A stretch of 64,000 bases of DNA from Aquabacterium sp. J223 (GCF_024666615.1 NZ_CP088297.1:1426001-1490000), one strand, 5' to 3'. Positions 1 to 8,315 are shown, counted from the first letter of the stretch. Notes: generated by a model not told the origin, from the sequence alone. Numbers and translations are program-made.

Positions 1-1
1 C

Positions 2-334
2 GCGGTGCTGGCGCCGCCGCCGCGCGCCCCCGGCGTGGCCAAGCTGCTGGAGGCCCAGTCGGCCGCCGCCTACCTGGTGAGCCGCCGCTACGCCGCCACC
101 GTGCTGGCCTGCTTCGCCGACTGCGTCCCGCACCTGGAGTCGCTGCGCGGCCTGCAGCCGCGGGCCGCGGTGACCGCCCGCTTCGCCATCGACCAGGCCT
201 GGAAGGCGCTGCAGCGGCGCGACCGCTGGTACATCTTCTCGCCGGCCTTCGGCCGCCAGCGGCCGTCGTTCTCGGACATCGAGCAGTGCGACGTCAACTA
301 CGACGCGATGACCTACGGCCTGGCCGCCGCCTGA
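2..334 (+). CDS. GT25-like glycosyltransferase, C-terminal fragment
   Basis: The reading frame is open from the first bases of the window, so only the last 110 or so residues of this protein are present and its start lies upstream. The end carries the pattern WYIFSP...QRPSFSDIE, which I associate with the C-terminus of family 25 (LPS-type galactosyl/glucosyl) glycosyltransferases of Burkholderiales. The catalytic DxD region would lie in the missing part, so the assignment rests on the tail alone. The next gene starts 14 bases after the stop on the same strand and is also a glycosyltransferase, which fits a shared glycan operon. A member of an uncharacterised family is the main alternative. 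Confidence 0.5.
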   Translation, partial: AVLAPPPRAPGVAKLLEAQSAAAYLVSRRYAATVLACFADCVPHLESLRGLQPRAAVTARFAIDQAWKALQRRDRWYIFSPAFGRQRPSFSDIEQCDVNYDAMTYGLAAA

Positions 335-348
335 CGCTTCAAGCCCTC

Positions 349-1938
349 ATGACGATGCCGCACGACACCCTCCTGCCCGACGCCCCGGCCGCCACCGCCG
401 ACCCCGCCACCACGCTGGTGCAGCGGCTGCAGGGCGGCATCGGCAACCAGCTGTTCCAGCTCTTCTTCGCGCGCTGGCTCGGCCGGGTCAGCGGCAGCCC
501 GGTGGCCTTCGACCTGCAGGGCTTCCAGCGCGACGGCTACGGCCGCGGGCCGGTGCTGCAGCGGGTGGCGCCCGACGCGCAGGTGCTGGACATCGGCACG
601 CTCGACACGGCCGGCCTGCGCCTGCTGCGCGAACAGGACTTCAGGCTGCCGCCCACCGGCCCGCTGCCCGAGCGCTACGGCCTGCCGGCCGGCATCCGCC
701 ACCTGGTGCTCGACGGCTACTGGCAGGACCGGCGCTTCGTCGACGCCGCCGGCGTCGCCGCGCTGCGCGCCCACCTCACCGCCACGGTGGAGCCGGCGGT
801 GCAGCCCTGGGCCGCGCGCCTTCGCGCCGCGCAGCGGCCCACCGCGCTGCACATCCGCCGCCACGACTACCGCCACCACGGCCTGTGCAGCGAGGCCTAC
901 TACCTGGACGCCCTGCGCTGGCTGGCCGCCCGCCACGGCCCGCTCGACGTGTTCGTCTTCTCCGACGAGCCCAACGCCAGTGCCCACCTGCTGCAGGCCG
1001 CCGGCATCGCGCACACGCTGGTGCGCTCCGGCGACGACCTGGCCGACCTGCACCTGATGTCGCTGTGCGGCCGCCACGTCATCTCCAACTCCAGCTTCTC
1101 CTGGTGGGGGGCGATGCTGTCGGGCAGCGACGAGGTCATCTGCCCGGCGCCCTGGTCGCTGCAGCACACGCCGTCCGCCGAGCTGCTGCCGCCGCGCTGG
1201 AAGCGCCTGGACGAGGCGCTGGAGCGCCCGGCCGCGGCGCCGGCGCACCGCGATGCGCTGGACCGCGAGCAGTTCCGCGTCGACTTCCAGGCCTTCTTCG
1301 CCCAGGGCGTGCCGTCCGGCTGGACGGTGCAGCAGCGGCCCTGCCTGGACGACGCCACCAAGACCACCGGCATCGACGCCCACTACGTCTACCACACGGC
1401 CTGGGCCGCGCGCCGTCTGCTGGCCAACCCGGTGGCCGAGCACGTCGACATCGGCAGCGACCACCGCTTCACCACCATCGCCTCGGCGTTCCAGCCGATG
1501 CGCTTCCTCGACTACCGGCCCTGCGAGGTGTCGCTGTCCAACCTGGTCAGCGGCCATGCCAACCTGCTGGCCCTCGACATTCCCGACGACAGCCTGCAAA
1601 GCCTGTCCTGCATGCACGTGGTCGAGCACATCGGCCTCGGCCGCTACGGCGACCCGATCGACTTCCACGGCGCGGACAAGGCCATGGACGCGCTGCAGCG
1701 CGTGCTGGCCCCCGGCGGCCTGCTGTACTTCGTCGTGCCGGTGGGCGAGCCCTGCGTGGTCTTCAACGCCCACCGCATCTTCCGCGCGTCGGACATCGTG
1801 CGCCGCTTCGCCGACCTCGACCTGGTCGAGTTCTCGCTGGTCGACGACTTCGGCCGCTTCACCGAGCACGTCGCGCCCGAAGCCGCCGACGGCCAGCGCT
1901 ACGCCTGCGGCTGCTTCCTGTTCCGCAAGCGGGCGTGA
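349..1938 (+). CDS. GT11 alpha-1,2-fucosyltransferase fused to DUF268 domain
   Basis: A 529-residue protein with two recognisable halves. The N-terminal part (about residues 20-300) is a family 11 fucosyltransferase. It has the donor-binding loop GGIGNQLFQ, the acceptor-side motif HIRRHDY and the family-typical SNSSFSWWGA. The C-terminal part (about 325-525) resembles DUF268, with HVVEHIGLGRYGDP, LAPGGLLYFVVPVG and FNAHRIF. That architecture looks like a class I methyltransferase fold without a clear SAM glycine loop. GT11 enzymes transfer L-fucose from GDP-fucose in alpha-1,2 linkage; the role of DUF268 is unknown. The ATG at 349 lies 14 bases after the preceding stop and fits family N-termini better than the upstream in-frame start. 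The gene ends at a hairpin shared with the convergent GT2 gene. Confidence 0.85.
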   Translation: MTMPHDTLLPDAPAATADPATTLVQRLQGGIGNQLFQLFFARWLGRVSGSPVAFDLQGFQRDGYGRGPVLQRVAPDAQVLDIGTLDTAGLRLLREQDFRLPPTGPLPERYGLPAGIRHLVLDGYWQDRRFVDAAGVAALRAHLTATVEPAVQPWAARLRAAQRPTALHIRRHDYRHHGLCSEAYYLDALRWLAARHGPLDVFVFSDEPNASAHLLQAAGIAHTLVRSGDDLADLHLMSLCGRHVISNSSFSWWGAMLSGSDEVICPAPWSLQHTPSAELLPPRWKRLDEALERPAAAPAHRDALDREQFRVDFQAFFAQGVPSGWTVQQRPCLDDATKTTGIDAHYVYHTAWAARRLLANPVAEHVDIGSDHRFTTIASAFQPMRFLDYRPCEVSLSNLVSGHANLLALDIPDDSLQSLSCMHVVEHIGLGRYGDPIDFHGADKAMDALQRVLAPGGLLYFVVPVGEPCVVFNAHRIFRASDIVRRFADLDLVEFSLVDDFGRFTEHVAPEAADGQRYACGCFLFRKRA

Positions 1939-1964
1939 GGCGCAGGGCCTGAGGCCGAAGGCCA

Positions 1965-1995
1965 ACGAAGAAGGGGACCTCGCGGTCCCCTTCGT
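1965..1995. terminator. Bidirectional hairpin between convergent glycosyltransferase genes
   Basis: A 9-bp perfect stem (1971-1979 with 1984-1992) with a TCGC loop sits between the two convergent stops. It ends in TT on the plus strand and is preceded by AA, so it could act on both strands. The U-tract is short. Confidence 0.5.
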
Positions 1996-2016
1996 CATGG
2001 TGGCGCCCGTGTCGGC

Positions 2017-3111
2017 TCAGCAGAACCGGAGCAGCGGCAGCCGGCCGTACAGCAGCGGATCGCCCACCAGGTAGCGGCTGCGCGCCAGCGAGGCGACGAT
2101 GCGGCGCAGGGCGACGGCGTCGTCGGGGCTGGCGGCGATCGGCGGCAGGTCCTGCTGTGTCAGCAGCTGCGCGATGCGGCCGGCCACGCCGATCAGCTGG
2201 CGGGCGCGCTCGTCCTGCACGCCCTGGCCGAGCAGCCGCTGGACCCAGGTGGCGCCGAAGCCGGCCTCGTCGGCGGGGGTGCCGCCTTCGCTCAGCGCCT
2301 CGGTCAGCACGCCGCTGGATTCGACGAAGAGGGCATGGCTCTCGGCGGCGAAGTCGAAGCGGGTGAGCTGCGCGGGGTCCCAGAACACGTCGGAGGCCGC
2401 CACGTCCTGCAGGTTGTCGTACTGCACGTGCCAGCCGCGGGCCTTCTCGGCGTGCGAGAAGCGGGCCTTGCGCTCGGCCAGGATCTTGCGGCGGCCGTGT
2501 TCCAGGCTGCGCACCGGGTAGTGCTTGTGGATGAAGCGGGTGGGGTAGACGCGGGCGCCGGGGACCTGGACGTGGTGGCCGCCGAGGCTGGCGATGTCCA
2601 CCGCGCCCAGCGACTTCCAGGCCTTGACCTGGCGCTGGTTGAAGCGCTCGGTGCCGGAGTAGTGCGTCATCGAGCCCTCGAAGTCCGCCGGGTCCACCAC
2701 CGTGTCGGCGGTGAGGCGGAAGTTGAAGAGCTTGAAGTTGACCAGGTTGTAGCCGGCGGCATCGACCCGGTCCAGGCCCTCGCGCAGCGACACGCCGGGC
2801 CAGGGCGCATGACGCACCTCGTCGGCGTCGACGTGCAGGTACCAGTCGTAGCCCAGCCGCAGCGACAGCCGCTCCTTCAGCTTCAGCAGCGCGGTCCAGT
2901 CGTAGACCTCGCGGCCGTTCTCCTCGAAGCGCACGCACTCGATGTCGACCACGCCGTGGCCGACCAGGTCGGCCACGCGATCGGCGGTGCCGTCGGTGGA
3001 GGCGTTGTCGACGAGGTAGACGTCGACGCCCTGCTCGATCAGCTTGGTCACCGATTCGCGGATCACGTCGGCCTCGTTGTACACGGCCATCAGGGCGCAG
3101 GCGGTCTTCAT
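2017..3111 (-). CDS. Glycosyltransferase family 2 protein
   Basis: A 364-residue protein with a GT-A fold signature at the N-terminus: LMAVYNEADVI nucleotide-binding start, VDNASTDGT, and a DxD-type metal site in WYLHVDADEV near residue 100. Such enzymes transfer a sugar from a nucleotide donor to a glycan acceptor in the cytoplasm. No transmembrane segment is visible, so it should be soluble or peripheral. The C-terminal third has no motif I recognise. It is the last gene of a minus-strand group (GT32-like, methyltransferase, lipoprotein, GT2) with short spacers, consistent with one transcript. The ATG at 3111 begins the canonical MKTACALMAVYNE start; an open frame further upstream is a shadow of the lipoprotein gene. 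Confidence 0.8.
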   Translation of the reverse strand: MKTACALMAVYNEADVIRESVTKLIEQGVDVYLVDNASTDGTADRVADLVGHGVVDIECVRFEENGREVYDWTALLKLKERLSLRLGYDWYLHVDADEVRHAPWPGVSLREGLDRVDAAGYNLVNFKLFNFRLTADTVVDPADFEGSMTHYSGTERFNQRQVKAWKSLGAVDIASLGGHHVQVPGARVYPTRFIHKHYPVRSLEHGRRKILAERKARFSHAEKARGWHVQYDNLQDVAASDVFWDPAQLTRFDFAAESHALFVESSGVLTEALSEGGTPADEAGFGATWVQRLLGQGVQDERARQLIGVAGRIAQLLTQQDLPPIAASPDDAVALRRIVASLARSRYLVGDPLLYGRLPLLRFC

Positions 3112-3134
3112 GGGAAGCGGTCGGGGAGGAGGGG

Positions 3135-4169
3135 TCAAGGGGCCGGGTACAGCCGCGGCGACACGGTGCTCAGCGAACTGCCGGGCAGCGGTGCCCCATA
3201 GCCCAGCAGGTGGAAGCGGTCCACGCCGGACACCGTCTGGCGGTAGGCGCGCAGCGCCCGGCGGTCGGTGCCGGCGGTGGTCAGGCCGTTGGTGTCGAAC
3301 AGGGCGGTCACCTCGGCCGCGCTGAGCGTCCTGAGGACGCCGCCAAGCGTCCAGTCGGCGCTGCCGTCGGGCCGCAGCACGAAGCGTTCGCCGGTGGCGG
3401 CGGTGCCGTCGCAGGCCAGACCGTTCCATTGCACGCTGCCGCCGGCCGCGGCCGCCAGCAGGTGGGTCAGGGTGGCGCTGTTCAGCACGCCGCCGCCGAT
3501 GCGCAGCATCGCCAGGCGGGCGTTGGTGTCGCTGGCGCTGCCGCACAGCTGCACCAGTTCGCCCAACGCCAGTTCCGAGCAGGCGAAGAGTGCGGTGGCA
3601 CCGCTGCCGCCGGAGACGGCGCAGCCGTTGCCGCCGGTCAGCGGGTAGGCATAGCGGTAGGCGATGCCGCCGACGGTGGTGTTGCCCGTGGTCACGTCCA
3701 CCGACACCAGCCGGTTCCAGGCGTCCGCGCTGCCGTTGAGCGGGAAGCCGGCGAAGGAACCGGTGAAGTTGGACGCCGGCGCCGGTGCCGGCGCCGGGGC
3801 GGACGGTGGCGGGGGTGGTGGCGGCGGCGGCGAGGGTGCCGAAGCCGCCGGCGACGGTGCGGAGGCCGCCGGGGAGGGCGACGACGCGGCCGGCGACGGC
3901 GCGGAGGCCGCCGGCGATGGCGCGGACGCGGCCGGTGAGGGCGACGATGCCGCCGAGGACGGCGAGGAGGCCGCCGGCGGCGGTGCCGCCGCGGAGGGCG
4001 TGGCCGTCGCATCGGTGCCGCCGTCGCCGCCGCCGCAGGCCGCCAGCAGCAGCGTGGCCGCGGTCAGGCCGCACAGCGCCAGCCGCCGCTCGCGCGAGGC
4101 GTCCGCGCGCGGGCCGGCGGCGCGGCGGTCGGGTGCCTCGGGAGGCGGGCAGGGCGCCGTCGACGACAT
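3135..4169 (-). CDS. Putative lipoprotein with Pro/Ser/Ala heptad-repeat linker
   Basis: A 344-residue predicted lipoprotein. After a polar leader ending in arginines comes a hydrophobic stretch and lipobox (LLLAAC, cysteine near residue 45), followed by GGGDGG, a common outer-membrane spacer. Residues of about 60-125 form a low-complexity linker of PSPAAS(A/S) heptads ending in a polyproline run. The remaining 215 residues form a globular domain (starting FTGSFAGFPLNG) with several cysteines, which I cannot assign to a family. It lies between a methyltransferase and a GT2 gene on the same strand, so a surface role linked to the glycan cluster is possible. The ATG at 4169 was chosen because it leaves a complete signal sequence. 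Confidence 0.65.
   Translation of the reverse strand: MSSTAPCPPPEAPDRRAAGPRADASRERRLALCGLTAATLLLAACGGGDGGTDATATPSAAAPPPAASSPSSAASSPSPAASAPSPAASAPSPAASSPSPAASAPSPAASAPSPPPPPPPPPSAPAPAPAPASNFTGSFAGFPLNGSADAWNRLVSVDVTTGNTTVGGIAYRYAYPLTGGNGCAVSGGSGATALFACSELALGELVQLCGSASDTNARLAMLRIGGGVLNSATLTHLLAAAAGGSVQWNGLACDGTAATGERFVLRPDGSADWTLGGVLRTLSAAEVTALFDTNGLTTAGTDRRALRAYRQTVSGVDRFHLLGYGAPLPGSSLSTVSPRLYPAP
3801..3975 (-). repeat. 21-bp tandem repeats encoding PSPAAS heptads and polyproline
   Basis: About six degenerate copies of a 21-bp unit encode the heptapeptide PSPAASA or PSPAASS, followed by a run of nine proline codons inside the lipoprotein gene. The unit length keeps frame, so slippage would change linker length without truncating the protein. 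Confidence 0.75.
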
Positions 4170-4183
4170 CACGGCCGGGGCCT

Positions 4184-4852
4184 TCAGGCCGGGTCGCTGG
4201 CCGGTTCGCCCGCCGATTTGCTGGCCGATTTGCTGGCGATGGCCAGCAGCGAGATCCGGTTGAAGAACCACAGGCCCTTCAGCGTCCACGGCGTGTACTT
4301 GCGCACCACGTTGGCGAAGGTGTAGGGCGTGTACCAGCAGTTGTGGTCCGGGTGCACCACCTCGACGAACTGCTCCTGCTCGGGCAGCGCCTCGAAGTGG
4401 CCGTGGAAGCAGGAGAAGGCGTCGGGCACGGTGATGACGTAGTGCCGAGCGTCCAGCCGGTCGAGCTGCTGCAGGAACCCCTGCACGTCGGGCACGTGCT
4501 CCAGCACCTCGGGCACCAGCACGATGTCGTAGGTGCCGGTCACCTGCGACCAGTCGCTGTACAGCCGTCCCGTCAGGTGGGGCTGCATCTGGGCGAAGGC
4601 CTCGGTGTGGATGTCGAAGCCGTCCAGGCTGGCGCAGTGCGGCTGCAGCTGCAGGTGCAGGCTGTGCTGCAGGTTGGTGATCGGCCAGTCGACGCAGCCG
4701 ACGTGCAGCACCCGCTGGCCGGCGCACATCTGCGCGAAGACGTCCAGCCGCGGGCGGCCCTGCAGTTCGCGGCCGACGTCGACGGTCTGCACGAAGTAGG
4801 GCGCATGGCGCGCCGCCAGCCGCGAGCCGGCGTTCACGGGCAGCGCGCTCAT
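4184..4852 (-). CDS. Class I SAM-dependent methyltransferase
   Basis: A 222-residue protein. The segment RVLHVGCVDWP is motif I of Rossmann methyltransferases. DGFDIHTEAF follows as the acidic motif, and VLVPEVLEHVPDVQ is the motif IV/EVLEH pattern common in ubiquinone/menaquinone-type and glycan methyltransferases. FHGHFEALPEQ and YTPYTFANVVRKYTP in the second half resemble methyltransferases found in polysaccharide clusters. The ATG at 4852 overlaps the stop of the upstream GT32-like gene by 4 bases (ATGA), so the two are translationally coupled and probably act on the same glycan. The substrate cannot be told from sequence. Confidence 0.75.
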   Translation of the reverse strand: MSALPVNAGSRLAARHAPYFVQTVDVGRELQGRPRLDVFAQMCAGQRVLHVGCVDWPITNLQHSLHLQLQPHCASLDGFDIHTEAFAQMQPHLTGRLYSDWSQVTGTYDIVLVPEVLEHVPDVQGFLQQLDRLDARHYVITVPDAFSCFHGHFEALPEQEQFVEVVHPDHNCWYTPYTFANVVRKYTPWTLKGLWFFNRISLLAIASKSASKSAGEPASDPA

Positions 4853-5586
4853 GCTGTCTGCCCCTCGTGCGCCGAGTACGTCGCCCGATCCCCCGTGGGA
4901 ATGTGGGCCGGCTTGGGAGCGGCCCGGCGCTCGTCCCGCTCCGCATCGGCCACGTCCTTCAAATGGAGCGTGTCGTAGCTGCGCTTGGTGCTGCCCCATT
5001 CCTGGTGGGCGTACACCGGGCCGGGGCCGTCGTAGCGCTGGCCGGTGAAGTGCTCCGGGATGAAGAAGTGGCTGGGCAGGATGGTCAGGTTGGCGTACTT
5101 GTACTTGTGGTACGCCTCGGTCAGCAGCAGCGGGCCGACCGTCTTCCAGGCCATGTCGTGGACCACCGTCGGCTTGGCCTGGATGTCCAGGATGAGCTGG
5201 CCGACGAAGGGGTTCTCGGGGATGGAGCCGAAGTAGCCGGCGGCGATCAGCCGCGGCCGGGCGAGTTCGTTCTCCCAGCAGGCGAAGGCCTCGGTCTCGA
5301 GCATCCACTCGGGCAGCGGCCGCACGCAGACGCTGTCGGCGTCGAGCACGATGCCGCCTTCGTTGTAGAGGATCTCCCAGCGCATCATGTCGGCCACGCC
5401 GTTGAGCTCGCGGCCGGCCATCTGCCGCATGTGCGCGGCGTTGACCCACCCGGCCTCGGCCAGGTCGTCGTTGCCCCAGACCTTGATGGTCCAGTCCGGG
5501 TGGTGCTTCACCCAGGTGGCGATGCAGTTGTCGGGACGCTTGCTTTCGTCGCCGACCCAGATGAAGTGCAGGGTCTTCGGGATCAT
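4849..5586 (-). CDS. GT32-like glycosyltransferase (DXD sugar-binding type)
   Basis: A 245-residue protein beginning MIPKTLHFIWVGD, the start typical of family 32 glycosyltransferases (OCH1/capsular type). It carries DMMRWEILYNEGGIVLDAD, which contains the family's conserved ..R.. ILY..GGIYLDxD pattern with the DxD metal site near residue 80. The enzyme should use a nucleotide-sugar donor in the cytoplasm. It is the first gene of the minus-strand group and overlaps the methyltransferase start by 4 bases. The 151-bp gap to the divergent secreted-protein gene at 5738 should hold the promoters of both. Confidence 0.8.
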   Translation of the reverse strand: MIPKTLHFIWVGDESKRPDNCIATWVKHHPDWTIKVWGNDDLAEAGWVNAAHMRQMAGRELNGVADMMRWEILYNEGGIVLDADSVCVRPLPEWMLETEAFACWENELARPRLIAAGYFGSIPENPFVGQLILDIQAKPTVVHDMAWKTVGPLLLTEAYHKYKYANLTILPSHFFIPEHFTGQRYDGPGPVYAHQEWGSTKRSYDTLHLKDVADAERDERRAAPKPAHIPTGDRATYSAHEGQTA

Positions 5587-5737
5587 GCCGGCACTCTGGC
5601 AGGCGGCGCGGTCGGCGATGCCCGGATTAGCGGGGTCGCGGCCGGCCAATCCGGTCGTGTCATGGAGGCTTCGTGCGGCGGAGGTAGGCTCGCCCGCCCG
5701 CCGGACCCGCCGGCACCTTGCTTGCCGAGACACGCCG

Positions 5738-6475
5738 ATGCCCCGCCCCGCCGCCAGCCACCGCACCGCCCTTCGCCTGGCATGGGCCGCGCTGTGGCTG
5801 TGCAGCGGCCTCGGTCCCGGTGCGGCCCAGGCGGCGCGGCCGATGATCGTGGACGATGCCCGCATCGTGGACCCGAAGGCCTGCCAGCTGGAGACCTGGG
5901 GCCGCCGCAACGACGACGGCCACGAGGTCTGGGCGCTGCCGGCCTGCACCGTGGCCGACAACCTGGAACTGACCGTCGGCGCCGGCCGCCTGCGCAGCGA
6001 CGGCGAGCCCTCGCAGACCGACGTGGTGGTCCAGGCCAAGACGGTGCTGCGGCCGCTGACCGCCGACGGCTGGGGCCTGGCCGTGATGCTGGGCAACGTG
6101 CAGCACCGGCCCACCGGCGGCGGCCCGCCCGGCGACCTGGCGCTCAACCTGCCCGCCAGCGTGGCGTTCGGCGGCGACCGCGTCGTGCTGCATGCCAACG
6201 TCGGCCTGCTGCACGCCCGCGGCCACCACGGTGGCACCCGCCTGACGGGCGGCCTGGGCAGCGAGACGGTGCTCCACCCGCGCCTCACCCTGGTCGCCGA
6301 GAGCTTCAAGACCGCGGTCGGCAAGCCGCTGTGGCACCTCGGCCTGCGCATCTGGCTGGTGCCCGACCGGGTGCAGGTCGACGCCACCCTGGGCGATCGC
6401 TGGGGCGGCAGCGATCGCCGCGACCGTTGGGTGTCGATGGGGCTGCGCCTGCTGACCCCTGCGTTCCTGCCCTGA
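5738..6475 (+). CDS. Secreted or outer-membrane protein of unknown function
   Basis: A 245-residue protein with a convincing Sec signal peptide ending ...GPGAAQA-A near residue 32. The mature part alternates polar and hydrophobic residues in strand-like segments such as LELTVGAGRL, DVVVQAKTVL and RVVLHANVGLL. It ends in LRLLTPAFLP, not in a classical terminal aromatic residue. This looks like a small beta-barrel or periplasmic beta protein, but I recognise no family. The ATG at 5738 gives the complete signal sequence; earlier in-frame ATGs fall inside the antisense GT32-like gene. It stands alone between the glycan cluster and the hybrid kinase. Confidence 0.65.
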   Translation: MPRPAASHRTALRLAWAALWLCSGLGPGAAQAARPMIVDDARIVDPKACQLETWGRRNDDGHEVWALPACTVADNLELTVGAGRLRSDGEPSQTDVVVQAKTVLRPLTADGWGLAVMLGNVQHRPTGGGPPGDLALNLPASVAFGGDRVVLHANVGLLHARGHHGGTRLTGGLGSETVLHPRLTLVAESFKTAVGKPLWHLGLRIWLVPDRVQVDATLGDRWGGSDRRDRWVSMGLRLLTPAFLP

Positions 6476-6560
6476 GAACGATGGGGGTGACGGCGCCGCC
6501 GCCGGCTCCGCGTGGCCACAATGGCGCCACAGGGGAACGCTCGGGACCGGAGGCTTGCGC

Positions 6561-8315
6561 TTGAAAATCGACCGAACCAACGCCGGCAGCATCACCGCCC
6601 TGCTGCTGTGCGCCGGCCTCATCGGGGCCAGCTGGTGGGCCGGCCGCCAGATGGCGCCCGGCCTGCTCCTGCCGCACGGCTACTGTTTCACCTGGGTGCC
6701 GGGGCTGCTGTGGACCCATGTGGTGAGCGACCTGCTCATCGGCCTGGCCTACGTCTCCATCCCGGTCACGCTGCTGTACTTCGTGCGCCGGCGCCGCGAC
6801 CTGCCGTTCCACTGGATCTTCGTGCTGTTCGCGGTCTTCATCGTCAGCTGCGGCATGACGCACTGGGTGGACGTGTGGACGGTGTGGAACCCGGACTACT
6901 GGCTGGCCGGCGGGGTGAAGGTGGTCACCGCCGGCGCGTCGGTGTTCACCGCCGCCGCGCTGGTGATGCTGGTGCCCAAGCTGCTCGCCATCCCCACCAC
7001 CGCGCAGCTGCAGCAGGCCAAGGCCGCCCTGGAAGCCGAGATCGTCGCCCGACAGGCGGTGGAGCAGGCGCTGCGCGAGGAGCGCGGCGCCCTCGCCGAG
7101 CGGGTGGAGGCGCGCACCCGCGACCTGCAGGCCGCCACCGCCGAGGCCGAGGCCGCCCGTGCCGAGGCCGAGCGCGCCAACCGGCTGAAGGACCAGTTCC
7201 TGGCCAAGGTGTCGCACGAGCTGCGCACGCCGCTGCAGGGGATGATGGGCTGGCTGCAGATCCTCGAACGCGGCGGCCTGCCGCCGGAGCGGGTGCAGCT
7301 CGCGGTGCAGCGGGCGCTGCACAACGTGCACGCCCAGGCGCGGCTGATCGACGATCTGCTCGACGTCTCACGCATCCTGAGCGGCAAGCTGTCCATGGAG
7401 CTGCAGCCGGTGGAGCCGGCGCAGCGCATCCGCACCGCGGTCGACATGCTGGCCACCACGGCCGAACGCCGCCAGGTGCCGGTGGTGGTGGACCTGCCGC
7501 CCGACCTGCCGCCGCTGCAGGCCGACCCGACCCGCTTCGAGCAGGTGGTGTGGAACCTGGTGGGCAACGCCGTCCAGGCCAGCGGCCCGGGCCAGACGGT
7601 GACGGTCACGGCCGCCGTGCTGCCGGCCACCGCCGCCGCGTCGCCCCGGCTGCGGGTGGCGGTGGCGGACCAGGGCCACGGCATCGAACGGGCCGAGCTG
7701 CCGTCGCTGTTCGAACCCTTCCGCCAGTCCACCCGGCCGCGCGAGGGCGACCGCGGGCTGGGCCTCGGCCTGGCCATCACCCGCGGCATCGTGCAGCAGC
7801 TGGGCGGCGAGGTGACGGCCGAGAGCGAGGGCCCCGGCCGCGGCGCCCGGTTCACCGTCACGCTGCCGCTGGCGGCGCCGACGGATGCGCCGGCGGGGTC
7901 TGCGGGGGCTCCCCCGCTGTCCGCCGACGAGGAGGCGCGTCTGCGCCGGCTGCGCGTGCTCTACGTCGAGGACGAGCCCGACATCGCCGAGCCGCTGCGC
8001 GAGGCGCTGGTGCCGCGCCTCGGCGGGCTGACGGTGCTGCACCGCTTCGACGAGGCGCTGCCCGCCGTGCGCGCCGGCGGCTTCGACCTGCTGCTGACCG
8101 ACCTGCAGCTGGACGCCGGCCGTACCGGCTTCGAGCTGCTGCGTGCCCTGCAGGAACACCCGGGCCGGGAGCGGCCGCCCGCCCTGGTGCTGTCGGCCTT
8201 CGGCAGCGCCGAGGACCGGGCGGCCACCGCGGCCGCCGGCTTCGTCGCCCACCTGGTCAAGCCGGTGGTCCTGGCGGCGCTGCTCGCCGCGCTGGCACGG
8301 GCGCCGGCGGCGTGA
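6561..8315 (+). CDS. Hybrid histidine kinase with ethylene-receptor-like membrane domain
   Basis: A 584-residue membrane kinase. Residues of about 40-135 match the ethylene-binding domain of plant ETR1 and bacterial homologues: SDLLIGLAYVSIP (D57, Y64, P68) and FIVSCGMTHWVDVW (C97, H101). The spacing of these residues equals D25/Y32/P36/C65/H69 of ETR1. A coiled coil (about 145-210) leads to HisKA with phospho-acceptor H219 in VSHELRTPLQG, then an ATPase domain with DQGHGIE and GLGLGLAI, and a C-terminal receiver with DEPDIAE and phospho-Asp near D514. No GAF domain separates membrane and kinase parts. The TTG at 6561 is preferred because GGAGG ends 7 bases upstream; the TTG at 6555 would leave one base. 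The stop overlaps the next start. Confidence 0.88.
   Translation: MKIDRTNAGSITALLLCAGLIGASWWAGRQMAPGLLLPHGYCFTWVPGLLWTHVVSDLLIGLAYVSIPVTLLYFVRRRRDLPFHWIFVLFAVFIVSCGMTHWVDVWTVWNPDYWLAGGVKVVTAGASVFTAAALVMLVPKLLAIPTTAQLQQAKAALEAEIVARQAVEQALREERGALAERVEARTRDLQAATAEAEAARAEAERANRLKDQFLAKVSHELRTPLQGMMGWLQILERGGLPPERVQLAVQRALHNVHAQARLIDDLLDVSRILSGKLSMELQPVEPAQRIRTAVDMLATTAERRQVPVVVDLPPDLPPLQADPTRFEQVVWNLVGNAVQASGPGQTVTVTAAVLPATAAASPRLRVAVADQGHGIERAELPSLFEPFRQSTRPREGDRGLGLGLAITRGIVQQLGGEVTAESEGPGRGARFTVTLPLAAPTDAPAGSAGAPPLSADEEARLRRLRVLYVEDEPDIAEPLREALVPRLGGLTVLHRFDEALPAVRAGGFDLLLTDLQLDAGRTGFELLRALQEHPGRERPPALVLSAFGSAEDRAATAAAGFVAHLVKPVVLAALLAALARAPAA

Noticed and set aside
313-1998. 561-residue open frame on the minus strand opposite the GT11-DUF268 gene
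   Set aside because: It is Val/Gln/Arg/Ala-rich with no domain pattern, and the plus-strand frame has clear GT11 and DUF268 motifs. High GC content creates long antisense frames.
3801-3975. Possible CRISPR-like repeat array
   Set aside because: The units are 21 bp, tandem and without unique spacers, and they encode an in-frame Pro/Ser/Ala linker.
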